Below, piece after piece: positions 20,415 through 31,592 of a DNA stretch of 64,000 bases. The stretch spans positions 1 through 64,000 of the forward strand of contig CAIWAO010000066.1 in assembly GCA_903910745.1 (NCBI GenBank), read 5' to 3'. The DNA is from an uncultured Burkholderiales bacterium (GTDB lineage Bacteria; Pseudomonadota; Gammaproteobacteria; Burkholderiales; Burkholderiaceae_C). The first letter of the stretch is position 1, and every line of letters starts with the position of its first letter. A model generated the notes under the pieces. It did no database searches, was not told where the DNA came from, and saw only the letters and a list, made by a program, of their open reading frames with translations. A program made the position numbers and the translations under genes.

Positions 20415-20959
20415 TGCGTCAAATCAAAAATTCACAAAAAGCAACTAAAGTACCGAGCAAAAGTGCTGCTATAAAAAACAACTTGAGGGAAGTTAAATTA
20501 ATCCATACACCCCTCAAACAAACGAAGAGGCATGCCAAGCAATTTCTAATTGGAATTGTCCAATCTAAGTTTAACGAATCTATAACAGATGCCTTAAGAG
20601 ATTCATGTATAGATGAATTGATTTCCCTGGGCGTGCTGGCCAAAAACATTACATTGGTCAATGTTCCCGGTGCACTTGAGATCCCCATCACTCTACAGTC
20701 GTTAGCATCTAAGAATAAATTTAATGCATTAATTGCGTTAGGTTGTGTGATACGGGGGGAGACCTATCATTTTGAATTGGTTTCTAATGAATCAGCAGCG
20801 GGTGTGAACCGTGTGAGCCTTGATCACGACTTACCGATCATCAACGCTGTGATTACCACTGAGAACACTGTTCAAGCATTGGTTCGACAAGAAGAAAAGG
20901 GACGCGACGCGGCTAGGGCTGCTGTTGAGATGTCACACCTATTAGGAATTGATCTGTGA
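20414..20959 (+). CDS. ribH: Lumazine synthase
   Basis: [31 protein letters not shown]. Confidence 0.95.
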   Translation: MRQIKNSQKATKVPSKSAAIKNNLREVKLIHTPLKQTKRHAKQFLIGIVQSKFNESITDALRDSCIDELISLGVLAKNITLVNVPGALEIPITLQSLASKNKFNALIALGCVIRGETYHFELVSNESAAGVNRVSLDHDLPIINAVITTENTVQALVRQEEKGRDAARAAVEMSHLLGIDL

Positions 20960-21489
20960 ACTCTGAAAACGATCCCATCACACAAGAAGGCGTTTTGCCC
21001 GAAGGTACCCTCGCGTCTGGGGGCTTAGATGCAAAAGCAGTTACAAAAAAACGCACTACCTCAAAGGCTTCGCCCCGCACCCGGGCAAGAGAGTTTGCAG
21101 TACAAGCTCTTTATCAATTCATAGTCGGCAAAAACATCCCAGGCGATGTAGATCAGTTTACAAGAGGACTGAGCGGCTTTAACAAAGCCGACAGTGTTCA
21201 CTACGACTTATTGCTTTATGGTATTTCCGAGAATTTTGCTGAATTAGACGCGCTTATCACTCCCTTACTTGATAGACCATTGACTGAGATCTCCCCCATT
21301 GAGCGCAGCGTCATGTGGATTGGCGCTTATGAGCTTAAGCACTGCATAGAGATACCCTACAAGGTTGTGATGAATGAATGCATTGAGCTGGCAAAAGAAT
21401 TTGGTGGTACGGATGGACATAAATACGTGAACGCAGTGCTAAACGGTCTTTCTCTCTCGCTAAGAACTGCAGAGATGAACCGCAAGTAG
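20956..21489 (+). CDS. nusB: Transcription antitermination factor NusB
   Basis: [36 protein letters not shown] overlap with the ribH stop. Confidence 0.94.
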   Translation: MNSENDPITQEGVLPEGTLASGGLDAKAVTKKRTTSKASPRTRAREFAVQALYQFIVGKNIPGDVDQFTRGLSGFNKADSVHYDLLLYGISENFAELDALITPLLDRPLTEISPIERSVMWIGAYELKHCIEIPYKVVMNECIELAKEFGGTDGHKYVNAVLNGLSLSLRTAEMNRK

Positions 21490-21572
21490 ATTTTGCGCCC
21501 TTAGACAAATATCCAACTTAATTCAAAACTTTCTCCCATTCAGCCCAAGCTGCCAATCTCGATAACCACATT

Positions 21573-22772
21573 ATGCGTATCAGTCAACGTGCTCTACAAA
21601 TTGAACCTTTTTATGTGATGGAGGTCGCCAAAGCGGCTGCAGTTGTCCAAACGAGTCAAGCGTTCAAAAGCAGTGGCAAGCAGATGATTCGCCTGAACAT
21701 TGGGGAGCCTGACTTCACTGCTGCCCCTCTCGTACAAGAACGAGCTATGAAGGTCATCCGTGATGGCTCTACTCAATACACTCACGCTATTGGACTTGAC
21801 CTTCTCAGAGAGAAGATCAGTACCTGGTATCAAACCAGATTTGGATTGAATATTGATGCAAATCGCATCATCGTCACCTCAGGCGCGTCTGCTGCTTTGC
21901 AACTGGCCTGTTTGGCGCTAGTGGAGAACGGCGATGAAATATTAATGCCGGATCCATGTTACCCATGCAACCGTCAATTTGTTCAAGCCAGTGGGGGAAC
22001 TGCCAAACTAATTGAGACAACACCTGAGGACCGGTTTCAGTTAAACCTTCAACAAGTCCAGGAGCACTGGGGAACTCACACTCGAGGGGTATTACTTGCC
22101 TCGCCCTCTAACCCAACAGGCACTTCCATTGCACCCGAAGTGTTGAGAAGTATTCTAGATTTCGTGCATAACAAAGGCGGCATCTGCATAGCAGATGAAA
22201 TTTACTTGGGCCTGAGCTATGAGGATCGATACGCGGCAAGTGCCTTAAGCATGAGTGATCAGGTCATTAGCATCAACAGTTTCTCCAAATACTTTAATAT
22301 GACTGGCTGGCGTCTGGGGTGGATGGTTGTCCCCCCCGCGCTTGTGGGTGCAGTTGAGCGACTTGCTCAGAATCTTTTCATATGTCCAAGCACCGTCTCT
22401 CAGTATGCGGCGTTGGGTTGTTTTGAGCCAGAGAGCTTGGCACTCTTTGAGCAAAGGAGAGCTCAGTTTAAGGCTAGACGAGATGCGTTCGTGCCAGCTC
22501 TTAATAAGCTTGGCCTTAAAGTGCCCGTCATGCCTGACGGAGCTTTCTATGCTTGGGCTGATTGCACTGATGTTTGTCGTAAATTAGGCATATCAGGTAG
22601 CTGGGATTTAGCGTTCGAGATCTTAAACAAAGCCTATGTCGCGGTTGGCCCTGGACGAGACTTTGGAGTCAAGAACACGGACAAATACATCCGGTTTTCT
22701 ACCGCATCTTCAAATGCCGCGCTTGAGGAGGCAATAGCTCGCTTGTCAGAACTCATCGGAGAGTGGAGATGA
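21573..22772 (+). CDS. Class I/II PLP-dependent aminotransferase
   Basis: SPSNPTGTSI, SFSKYFNMTGWRLGW. Confidence 0.95.
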   Translation: MRISQRALQIEPFYVMEVAKAAAVVQTSQAFKSSGKQMIRLNIGEPDFTAAPLVQERAMKVIRDGSTQYTHAIGLDLLREKISTWYQTRFGLNIDANRIIVTSGASAALQLACLALVENGDEILMPDPCYPCNRQFVQASGGTAKLIETTPEDRFQLNLQQVQEHWGTHTRGVLLASPSNPTGTSIAPEVLRSILDFVHNKGGICIADEIYLGLSYEDRYAASALSMSDQVISINSFSKYFNMTGWRLGWMVVPPALVGAVERLAQNLFICPSTVSQYAALGCFEPESLALFEQRRAQFKARRDAFVPALNKLGLKVPVMPDGAFYAWADCTDVCRKLGISGSWDLAFEILNKAYVAVGPGRDFGVKNTDKYIRFSTASSNAALEEAIARLSELIGEWR

Positions 22773-23272
22773 GCTTCAAGCATAATGTCCGGGTGTACTG
22801 GGAGGACACGGATGCGGGCGGAATAGTTTTTTACGCCAATTACTTAAAGTTCCTTGAACGCGCAAGAACAGAGTGGTTAAGGTCTCTAGGCATTGGGCAA
22901 CATAAACTTAAGACCGATTTAGGCGGTATGTTTGTGGTGAGTGAGACGCACATGAAATATCTGGCTCCAGCAGTGCTTGATGATGAGTTAGAGATTCATA
23001 CCTTCGTCACTGAAAAAGGCAGAACCAGCTTAACTCTTGAACAAAAAGCATATAGATTAAATACCCCCCCCCTCTTAAATGATAATCTTCAAGATGAATT
23101 TAGTGGGCCAGACAATTACAATGTTGAGAACATAAAAAAAACCAAGATTGACAAAGTTGTAACCAACTCAAATCTGACACTACTTTGCACTGGCGTGATC
23201 CGCATAGGGTGGATCAACGTTCAAAGTGGTCGCCCAACAAGAATACCCGGTTTTATTCAGGAAATATTATGA
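22769..23272 (+). CDS. ybgC: Tol-Pal associated acyl-CoA thioesterase
   Basis: VYWEDTDAGGIVFYANYLKFLERARTEWLR; ATGA overlaps on both sides; atypical internal insertion. Confidence 0.92.
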   Translation: MSFKHNVRVYWEDTDAGGIVFYANYLKFLERARTEWLRSLGIGQHKLKTDLGGMFVVSETHMKYLAPAVLDDELEIHTFVTEKGRTSLTLEQKAYRLNTPPLLNDNLQDEFSGPDNYNVENIKKTKIDKVVTNSNLTLLCTGVIRIGWINVQSGRPTRIPGFIQEIL

Positions 23273-23961
23273 ATCAAGATTTCTCCATCGTACAACTTGT
23301 GATAGGTGCGAGTTGGGTTGTACAAGTTGTAGTTGCTATTTTGCTTGTTGTATCTATCCAAAGTTGGGCAGCAATTTTTAGCAAACACTTTTCCCTGAAA
23401 AAGGTGAATCATTTAAATGATGAGTTTGAACGAGATTTCTGGTCTGGCAAAAGCTTGAGCGAACTTTTCAGTGCCGCTGTTCAAAACTCCAAAACCGCTG
23501 GGCCCATGGAGCGCATTTTTGCAAGTGGGATGCGAGAATTCCAAAAATTAAGGGAGCGCAAGATAACCGATAGCGCCCAATTGATGGAGGGGGCTCGTCG
23601 CGCCATGAGGGCTAGTATTCAGCGTGAAATGGACTCCATCGAGTCATCTTTGTCACTTTTAGCATCAGTCGGTTCAGTGTCTCCATATGTAGGACTATTT
23701 GGTACGGTATGGGGAATTATGCATGCGTTCACGGGGCTCGCCCAACTCCAACAAGTCACACTTGCTAAGGTTGCGCCTGGTATCGCAGAGGCGCTTATAA
23801 CGACAGCGATTGGCTTATTTGCAGCCATTCCTGCTGTATTAGCCTACAACCGTTTTGCAAGAGATATTGACCGCGTATCCAACAAGCTAGAGACATTTAT
23901 TGAAGAGTTCTCTAATATTTTGCAGCGCAATGTCGCCAACCCAAGCACTCAAGGTCACTGA
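23269..23961 (+). CDS. tolQ: TolQ
   Basis: VGLFGTVWGIMHAF; ATG at 23269 overlapping the ybgC stop. Confidence 0.96.
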   Translation: MNQDFSIVQLVIGASWVVQVVVAILLVVSIQSWAAIFSKHFSLKKVNHLNDEFERDFWSGKSLSELFSAAVQNSKTAGPMERIFASGMREFQKLRERKITDSAQLMEGARRAMRASIQREMDSIESSLSLLASVGSVSPYVGLFGTVWGIMHAFTGLAQLQQVTLAKVAPGIAEALITTAIGLFAAIPAVLAYNRFARDIDRVSNKLETFIEEFSNILQRNVANPSTQGH

Positions 23962-24006
23962 TGAGTTTTTCGGTTTAGTTCTATACACTAGGGAAGAAAA
24001 GAAAAC

Positions 24007-24453
24007 ATGCCAGCATTAGCCTCTCGCTCCAGCAAGGGTCGGCGCACCATCAATGAGATCAATATGGTCCCTTTTATTGATGTGATGCTGGTGTTGCTCA
24101 TCATTTTCATGGTGACCGCTCCCCTCATCTCTCCAAGTACGATTGATGTGCCAAGTATCGGCAAAGCCTCACAAGCACCTGATCAGGTCATCACAATTGA
24201 GATTCACAAAGACAAATCGATTGAAATAAAGTCTAAGAGTAATGTAAGCAAACAAGGCGTAGACACAACCCTAAAGGCAACTTTAGACAACATAGGACAG
24301 CAGGTTTTGTCACTTCAAAGTGAGTCCGCCAATACCCCTGTCATCATCAGTGCAGACCGGACGCTACCGTATGAGGAAGTTATAACGGTGATGGATAAGC
24401 TTCAAAAAGCTGGAGTCCAAAGGGTCGGACTATCGGTTCAACTGCTTGATTAA
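24007..24453 (+). CDS. tolR: TolR/ExbD
   Basis: INEINMVPFIDVMLVLLIIFMVTAPL. Confidence 0.96.
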   Translation: MPALASRSSKGRRTINEINMVPFIDVMLVLLIIFMVTAPLISPSTIDVPSIGKASQAPDQVITIEIHKDKSIEIKSKSNVSKQGVDTTLKATLDNIGQQVLSLQSESANTPVIISADRTLPYEEVITVMDKLQKAGVQRVGLSVQLLD

Positions 24454-24470
24454 TTTCACAACCAATTCAC

Positions 24471-25442
24471 ATGAATAAGGCGGTTTTAGTTCACGAGTTC
24501 GCGCCCCCCATTGGTAAGGATGCGAACACGTCGTCTGTTTTATTCTCTATTGTTGTTCACCTGTTATTGGTTGCAGCCCTCACGTGGGGTGTTTCTTGGA
24601 ATTACCACCAACCCCAGACGATGGAGGCTGAGCTTTGGCAATCCCTCCCTCAACTCGCTGCACCAAAATTAGAGGAAGCCCCCATTGAGCGGCCTACTCC
24701 CTCCCCAGTGCCTGAAGAGAAAGCCCCTCCCCCTAAGCCGATTAACAACGCGCAGGCCATTAGAGAGGCTCAAATAGCGACCGCACGACTCAAAAAAATT
24801 GAGGAAGAGCAACTTGAAAAGGACCGGCAAGCGCGAATTCTTTTAGAAAATGAGCGGCTTAAAAAAGAGAAGGCGGAGAAGGAAAAGGAAAAGGCTGAAA
24901 AAGAAAAAGCCGACAAAGAGAAGTTAGAGAAAGAAAGATTGAAAAAAGAAAAGCTAGAGAAAGAAAAACTAGAAAAGGAAAAGGCTGATAAAGATAAAAA
25001 AGCAAAAGAAAAACTTGAAGCCACTAAGGCTGAAAAGGATGCTCAAAGAAAACAAGAAGAGGATAAAAAAACCGAAGCAATCAGACAAGAGTCCTTAAAA
25101 AGAGTGAATGGAATGCTTGGCGCCACTGGTGCTCCTAATGCAACCGGAACTGCTCAGCACTCCGCCGGCCCCTCCGCCTCTTATGCAGGACGATTAAAGG
25201 GCAGAGTCAAACCCAATATCATTTACCCTGAAATCTCCGTCTCTGAAAATCCATCCGCCGAGGTTCTAGTTAAATTAGCACCTGACGGTACGATTGTGTC
25301 TAAGAAATTAACAAAACCCAGTGGCAATTCAGCTTGGGATACTGCGGTCTTAAAAGCAATTGACAAAACAGAGAAATTCCCCAGAGATACAGACGGCTCA
25401 GTACCCAGCGAGATCGTATTTACATTCACCCCAAATGAGTGA
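24471..25442 (+). CDS. tolA: TolA
   Basis: N-terminal TM, long K/E-rich helix, C-terminal TonB-like fold. Confidence 0.92.
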   Translation: MNKAVLVHEFAPPIGKDANTSSVLFSIVVHLLLVAALTWGVSWNYHQPQTMEAELWQSLPQLAAPKLEEAPIERPTPSPVPEEKAPPPKPINNAQAIREAQIATARLKKIEEEQLEKDRQARILLENERLKKEKAEKEKEKAEKEKADKEKLEKERLKKEKLEKEKLEKEKADKDKKAKEKLEATKAEKDAQRKQEEDKKTEAIRQESLKRVNGMLGATGAPNATGTAQHSAGPSASYAGRLKGRVKPNIIYPEISVSENPSAEVLVKLAPDGTIVSKKLTKPSGNSAWDTAVLKAIDKTEKFPRDTDGSVPSEIVFTFTPNE

Positions 25443-25520
25443 TGCAGATTAGGTCACTCATTAAAAGGCCAAGTATATTTTTACAAATGCAATGGATCCT
25501 AAATCGATACTAAATCGGTA

Positions 25521-26603
25521 TTAAATTGGTTTAAGGGACCTAACAACATCCCCACACTGGGCTCTGTTACGCAGTGCATGATCCATCACCACCAAGGCCA
25601 GTAAAGCCTCCGCGATAGGCGTGGCCCTGATACCAACACACGGATCATGCCGTCCTTTAGTCATCACCTGAACAGTGTCGCCTTTAACGTTTAAAGACTC
25701 TTTGTTAATAAGGATTGAACTCGTGGGTTTAATTGCAATACTAATCTCTAGGTCTTGACCCGTACTGATCCCACCTAAAACTCCACCCGCATTATTAGAT
25801 TTAAACCCTTTTGAGGTGAGCTCATCTCCATGCTCACTCCCTAGATGCGCCACAGATTTAAATCCTGCGCCAATCTCCACCCCTTTGACTGCATTAAGTC
25901 CCATCATGGCCCAAGCAATATCTGCGTCCAATTTATCGTACAAGGGCTCACCCAAGCCAACAGGAACGTTTGAGGCCGTCACCCTCAGTTTTGCGCCGCA
26001 TGAGTCTCCCGATTTGCGTAACTGCTCCATGTACTTTTCAAGATCTGCGGTATGAGAAGTAGGCGCAAAGAAGGGGTTATTGGGCACATGGTCCCATGAT
26101 TCAAAAGGTATCTCAAGCGCGCCGATCTGGGTCATGCAACCCTTAAAAACTGTTTGATATTTTTCAAACAACCATTTTTTTGCAACCGCTCCTGCTGCAA
26201 CTGTTGGAGCGGTTAAGCGCGCGGATGATCTGCCACCGCCCCTTGGATCTCTGAACCCATATTTCTGGTGGTACGTGTAATCAGCGTGTCCAGGCCTAAA
26301 ATTGGACATGACGTCTGAATAGTCTTTACTGCGTTGGTCCTCGTTCGGAATCAATAGAGCAATAGGGGTACCCGTCGTTTTGCCCTCAAAGACACCGCTT
26401 AGTATTTGAACTGTATCGCTCTCGTTGCGTTGGGTCACAAATTTACTGGTGCCTGGACGACGGCGGTCAAGCTCGGGTTGAATATCATCAACTGACAAAG
26501 ACATTCCCGGCGGACACCCATCAATCACGCAACCGATAGCGGGACCATGAGATTCACCAAAATTGGTGACCGTAAATAAAGTTCCAAATGTATTTCCGCT
26601 CAT
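25521..26603 (-). CDS. aroC: Chorismate synthase
   Basis: [42 protein letters not shown]. Confidence 0.98.
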   Translation of the reverse strand: MSGNTFGTLFTVTNFGESHGPAIGCVIDGCPPGMSLSVDDIQPELDRRRPGTSKFVTQRNESDTVQILSGVFEGKTTGTPIALLIPNEDQRSKDYSDVMSNFRPGHADYTYHQKYGFRDPRGGGRSSARLTAPTVAAGAVAKKWLFEKYQTVFKGCMTQIGALEIPFESWDHVPNNPFFAPTSHTADLEKYMEQLRKSGDSCGAKLRVTASNVPVGLGEPLYDKLDADIAWAMMGLNAVKGVEIGAGFKSVAHLGSEHGDELTSKGFKSNNAGGVLGGISTGQDLEISIAIKPTSSILINKESLNVKGDTVQVMTKGRHDPCVGIRATPIAEALLALVVMDHALRNRAQCGDVVRSLKPI

Positions 26604-26653
26604 GGTGATGATTTATTTCTAAGGTTTGTAGGATTGAGCAGGGCTAAAAAAGA

Positions 26654-27094
26654 TCACCCCTCGGAGGGCCAATCTTTGATGTAGGCCTTTAGCATTTTGT
26701 TCTCAAAGTTTTGACTATCCACGACAGCCTTTGCAACATCATACAAACTGATCACACCCATAAGCATTCCTTGATTGATAACGGGCATATAGCGAGCGTG
26801 TCTCTCTAACATCATCCTCCTAACCTCATCAAGTTCAGTCTCCAAAGTGCAAGTCATTGGATGATCATCCATAGCGGACTTGATCACCATAGTGCCCATC
26901 ACACCTTTGTTTTGAGAGATGGCTTGGATGACCTCCCTAAAGGTCAGCATTCCTGCCAGCTCGCCGTGTTCGATCACCACCAGCGAACCAATATCTTTCT
27001 CCGCCATCACAAGCACAGCATCAGCCAACAGATCCAAAGGACCTACTGTGTACAGAGTACTACCCTTCACTCTTAAAATGTCGCTGACTTTCAT
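26654..27094 (-). CDS. CBS-domain protein
   Basis: Two CBS motifs, 146 aa. Confidence 0.88.
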   Translation of the reverse strand: MKVSDILRVKGSTLYTVGPLDLLADAVLVMAEKDIGSLVVIEHGELAGMLTFREVIQAISQNKGVMGTMVIKSAMDDHPMTCTLETELDEVRRMMLERHARYMPVINQGMLMGVISLYDVAKAVVDSQNFENKMLKAYIKDWPSEG

Positions 27095-27166
27095 AATTTG
27101 AAACCGCCCTGTTGGCTAGAAAAATAAAATATCGGTTGCTGTAAAGCACTTTTGCTGTTCCGTGCC

Positions 27167-29515
27167 TTACTCCAAGCGGAGCACGCCCGTAGGTTTAAAG
27201 CCCAAGTCGACTGCTTTTCCTTTTCTCGCACGAGCAGCCTTTGCGCTTGTTAGTGAACGAGCCTCAAGTGTCTCATCTTTTTGCTTGCCTGCGCGACCTG
27301 TACCGCTAACAACGACGCTCTTTGTGTAAGCCGCAGCCCCAGCAAGTGTGTCCTTTGACTCCAAGTCGATCAGCGTCAAACCTCGCCCGCCTTTTTCCAT
27401 GATTTTGAGCTCAGAAATTGGGAATGTCAGTATGCGTCCACCACTGGATACGCAAACCACATTGGTGGCTTGATCCCAAGCCGATTCTGGTTCGATGTTA
27501 GAGGCTGAGTTGACTTCAGAGGGTCTGCAAAGCGTCTCACCTGCCCCAAGCGTCACAAAAGATTTTCCGCCTTTGTTTCTAGAAACCATGTGCTCAATGT
27601 TAGCCAAAAAGCCGTAACCACCCGAGGTAGATAATAGTAGGGTTTGATCGGCCCCGCCAGCTTCATAATGAATAGGTTGCGTAGAGGACTCTAAATCAAT
27701 CAACGTCGTGATCGGTTGCCCGTCCCCTCTTGCACCAGGTAACGAAGCAACAGGGACTGAGTAAACTCGGCCATTGTTTCCAAATACAATCAAAGTATCC
27801 ACTGTCCTGCACTCAAAAGTGTCGTACAAACCGTCACCAGATTTGAATGCAAAAGTGCTTGCATCATGCCCGTGTGCTTGACGAACTCTGACCCAGCCCT
27901 TCTCAGATACGACTACTGTTACGGGCTCGTCGATGATCTTGACCTCGATGACCGCGCGTTTATCTTCTTGTATGAGAGTACGTCTTGCATCCCCAAATTG
28001 TTTCGCATCAGCCTCAATTTCACGGACGAGTACTTTGCGAAGTGATGCAGCGCTGCCCAGTATGTCCTCTAATTTTGACTGCTCCTCGCGCAACTCTTTG
28101 AGCTCTTGCTCAATTTTGATCGCCTCAAGTCTTGCCAATTGACGCAGACGAATCTCTAAAATATCTTCAGCCTGACGCTCACTCAACTTGAAACGAGCCA
28201 TCAATGCTGGTTTAGGTTCATCGCTTTGACGAATGATTGCAATGACTTCATCAATGTTCAGTAAAACGAGTTGACGTCCCTCCAAAATATGAATTCGGTC
28301 TAAAACTTTTGTTAACCTGAACTGTGTTCTGCGTTGCACAGTTGCCTGCCTAAACTCAACCCACTCCTCAAGCATACCGCGAAGTGATTTCTGAGTGGGT
28401 CTGCCGTCCATGCCCACTGAAGTCAAATTAATAGAAGTTGAGCTCTCTAAACTGGTGTGTGCCAATAATATTTGAACAAACTCTGCTTGCGGGATCGTTC
28501 TAGATTTGGGCTCAAATACCAACCGAACAGGCGCATCTTTACTGGACTCATCTCTCACTGCGTCCAACACACCTAGAACTGTTGCTTTGAGTTGATTTTG
28601 ATCTTGTGTAAGACTCTTCTTACCTGCTTTTACTTTTGGATTGGTGATCTCCTCAATCTCCTCAAGCACTTTTTGTGTGCTGACACCTGGGGGCAATTCA
28701 TTGACAACAATTTGCCATTGTGATCTGGCCAAATCCTCAATTACCCAACGTGCCCTAACTTTAAGCGAGCCACGTCCACTTGAGTATGCTTCTTGAATAT
28801 CTTGGGGGCTGCTAATGATTTGTCCCCCTCCCGGATAATCAGGACCGGGAATAATGGAGTAAAGCTCAGCATCACTGATCTTGGGTGTTTTAATTAACGC
28901 AACACAGGCCTGGGCAATTTCATTTAAATTGTGGCTTGGTATCTCAGTTGCCATACCGACTGCAATACCACTTGCACCGTTGAGCAGTGAAAAAGGTAGT
29001 CGTGCGGGTAAGAGTTTTGGCTCATCGGTGGAGCCGTCATAGTTAGGCTGAAAATCAACTGTGCCTTCATCAATTTCGTCTAGTAATAGGGTGGTAATCT
29101 TAGACAACCGAGCTTCTGTGTACCGCATCGCTGCTGCGCCGTCACCATCTCTTGATCCAAAATTTCCCTGACCATCAATGAGCGGATAGCGTTGTGCGAA
29201 GTCTTGGGCCATTCGCACCAAAGCGTCATAGGCGGCTTGGTCTCCATGGGGATGAAAACGCCCCAACACATCCCCAACAACACGGGCGCACTTTACAGGC
29301 TTAGCACCAGAGGTGCCAGAAAAAGCAAGCCCCATCCTTTGCATAGCGTACAAAATTCTTCTTTGTACAGGCTTTTGTCCATCGCAAACATCTGGGAGTG
29401 CTCGACCCTTGACCACACTGAGTGCGTACTCAAGATAAGCACGCTGAGCGTACTTGCCAAGGCTGATTTCATTATCAGCGGAGTCAGTTTCTAAAGGTGT
29501 AAATATTTCAGACAT
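27167..29515 (-). CDS. parC: DNA topoisomerase IV subunit A
   Basis: [28 protein letters not shown]; paired with parE (TAATG overlap). Confidence 0.95.
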   Translation of the reverse strand: MSEIFTPLETDSADNEISLGKYAQRAYLEYALSVVKGRALPDVCDGQKPVQRRILYAMQRMGLAFSGTSGAKPVKCARVVGDVLGRFHPHGDQAAYDALVRMAQDFAQRYPLIDGQGNFGSRDGDGAAAMRYTEARLSKITTLLLDEIDEGTVDFQPNYDGSTDEPKLLPARLPFSLLNGASGIAVGMATEIPSHNLNEIAQACVALIKTPKISDAELYSIIPGPDYPGGGQIISSPQDIQEAYSSGRGSLKVRARWVIEDLARSQWQIVVNELPPGVSTQKVLEEIEEITNPKVKAGKKSLTQDQNQLKATVLGVLDAVRDESSKDAPVRLVFEPKSRTIPQAEFVQILLAHTSLESSTSINLTSVGMDGRPTQKSLRGMLEEWVEFRQATVQRRTQFRLTKVLDRIHILEGRQLVLLNIDEVIAIIRQSDEPKPALMARFKLSERQAEDILEIRLRQLARLEAIKIEQELKELREEQSKLEDILGSAASLRKVLVREIEADAKQFGDARRTLIQEDKRAVIEVKIIDEPVTVVVSEKGWVRVRQAHGHDASTFAFKSGDGLYDTFECRTVDTLIVFGNNGRVYSVPVASLPGARGDGQPITTLIDLESSTQPIHYEAGGADQTLLLSTSGGYGFLANIEHMVSRNKGGKSFVTLGAGETLCRPSEVNSASNIEPESAWDQATNVVCVSSGGRILTFPISELKIMEKGGRGLTLIDLESKDTLAGAAAYTKSVVVSGTGRAGKQKDETLEARSLTSAKAARARKGKAVDLGFKPTGVLRLE

Positions 29516-31491
29516 TAGACATCAATCTCAATTTCGTTACCGTGTATTTCCATAAGTTCACGACGCGCCGCAGCCTCGCCTTTACCCATCAATTGGGTGA
29601 TCATTTTTTCTGTTCCACCAAAATCTATATCCCCAAGTTGAACAGGCCATAAACGCCTCGTATCAGGATTGAGCGTGGTCTCCCACAACTGTTCAGCGTT
29701 CATCTCTCCAAGTCCTTTAAATCGAGAGATACTCCAACTACTCTCCCTTGCGCCGTCCTTGCGAAGCTTATCCAAAATGGCATTCAACTCTGCATCATCT
29801 AATGCGTACATCTTGCTAGCGGGCTTCTTGCCTCTGGCCGGCGCATCGACTCTAAAGAGCGGTGGGCGGGCTACGTATACATGCCCAGCTTCAATGAGTT
29901 TAGGGAAATGGCGAAAGAAAAGTGTTAACAGCAAGACCTGAATGTGTGAGCCGTCCACATCGGCATCTGACAAAATACAAACCTTTCCGTAACGAAGGCC
30001 CGACAGATCAGGCGAGTCACTCGGACCATGCGGATCGACACCAATGGCGACTGCGATGTCGTGAATTTCGGTGTTGGCAAATAACCGGTCGCGCTCCACT
30101 TCCCAAGTATTCAAGACTTTGCCGCGAAGTGGCAAAACAGCTTGACTCTCTTTATCACGGCCCATCTTTGCACTTCCGCCTGCACTGTCCCCTTCTACCA
30201 AGAAGACCTCATTGTTTGCTATATCTTTACTCTCACAGTCGGTTAATTTACCCGGCAAAACTGCGACCCCCGAGCCTTTTCTTTTCTCAACTTTTTGACC
30301 TGCACGTTGACGTAACTGAGCGGCCTTGATTACAAGCTCAGCTAACTTCCTTCCCAAGTCCACATGCTGATTGAGCCATAACTCAAGACTAGGTCTTACA
30401 AAACTTGAAACCAACCGAACCGCATCTCTTGAATTCAGGCGCTCTTTAATCTGACCTTGAAACTGAGGATCTAAGACCTTGGTACTCAGAACAAAGTTAA
30501 CTCTTGCAAAGACATCCTCAGGTAACAACTTTACGCCCTTAGGTAGCAGGGCATGAAGATCAATAAAACTCTTCACCGCATTAAAGAGTCCATCCCTTAA
30601 TCCACTCTCATGAGTTCCGCCAGCACTGGTTGGAATTAAATTAACGTAACTCTCCCTAAGCGGGTGCCCGTCCTCAGTGAATGCAACACACCACTGCGCG
30701 CCCTCGCCCTCAGCAAATGACTCGTGACTTGAGTCTGCAAAACCTTCACCCTCAAAAAGTGGAATCACAGGATCTGCAGTTAAGGACTGCATCAAATAGT
30801 CTCTTAAGCCTGCTTTATAGATCCAAGTTTGTACTTCTTTTGTTTTTTCAATTGTTAATTCAACAGTTACCCCAGGCATCAAAACTGCCTTTGAGCGCAG
30901 GAGATGCGTGAGCTCTTGCATTGGGAGGTTGGTGGACTCAAAGTACTTTGCATCGGGCCACATACGAACCGATGTGCCCTGAACACGCATCTCGGACGTT
31001 GCCTTTTGAACTTTCAGTGGCTGAGTTACGTCACCGCCTTGGAACACCAAGTGCGCTGCTTTGCCCTCCCTAAATGAGGTGACCTCCATTCTTTTGGACA
31101 ACGCATTGGTCACACTCACACCCACACCGTGCAAACCACCGGAGAAGCTATAGGCGCCCCCCGAACCTTTGTCAAATTTACCACCTGCGTGCAATCGTGT
31201 GAACACCAGCTCAATCACAGGTGCTTTCTCCTCGGGGTGCATTCCAAAAGGAATTCCACGTCCGTCGTCGTCCACACTTACCGATCCATCGGTGTGCAAA
31301 GTCACGCTAATTTTTTTACCATGCCCCGCCAAGGCCTCATCCGCAGCATTATCCAAAACCTCTTGGATGATATGCAAGGGATTGTCCGTACGGGTATACA
31401 TACCAGGACGTTGTTTAACGGGTTCGAGTCCCTTTAGAACCCGAATCGAACTCTCAGAATAATCAGTTTGTTTTGTAGCCATAGTGCGCAA
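29515..31491 (-). CDS. parE: DNA topoisomerase IV subunit B
   Basis: [36 protein letters not shown]. Confidence 0.96.
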   Translation of the reverse strand: MRTMATKQTDYSESSIRVLKGLEPVKQRPGMYTRTDNPLHIIQEVLDNAADEALAGHGKKISVTLHTDGSVSVDDDGRGIPFGMHPEEKAPVIELVFTRLHAGGKFDKGSGGAYSFSGGLHGVGVSVTNALSKRMEVTSFREGKAAHLVFQGGDVTQPLKVQKATSEMRVQGTSVRMWPDAKYFESTNLPMQELTHLLRSKAVLMPGVTVELTIEKTKEVQTWIYKAGLRDYLMQSLTADPVIPLFEGEGFADSSHESFAEGEGAQWCVAFTEDGHPLRESYVNLIPTSAGGTHESGLRDGLFNAVKSFIDLHALLPKGVKLLPEDVFARVNFVLSTKVLDPQFQGQIKERLNSRDAVRLVSSFVRPSLELWLNQHVDLGRKLAELVIKAAQLRQRAGQKVEKRKGSGVAVLPGKLTDCESKDIANNEVFLVEGDSAGGSAKMGRDKESQAVLPLRGKVLNTWEVERDRLFANTEIHDIAVAIGVDPHGPSDSPDLSGLRYGKVCILSDADVDGSHIQVLLLTLFFRHFPKLIEAGHVYVARPPLFRVDAPARGKKPASKMYALDDAELNAILDKLRKDGARESSWSISRFKGLGEMNAEQLWETTLNPDTRRLWPVQLGDIDFGGTEKMITQLMGKGEAAARRELMEIHGNEIEIDV

Positions 31492-31592
31492 TTGTAATCA
31501 AAGTCAAAATACCCCCTGGATAAAATCACAGGAAACTAACAAAAATACCCCTCAAGCGAGCAAAAAATGCAAAAGATTTGTACCATCTTGAG

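Noticed and set aside
24770-25024. 84-aa Ser/Phe-rich ORF on the minus strand
   Set aside because: Antisense shadow of the Lys/Glu-rich TolA helix.
31422-31448. tRNA T-arm-like GGGTTCGAGTCCC
   Set aside because: Lies within parE (encodes [12 protein letters not shown] on the minus strand); no cloverleaf around it.
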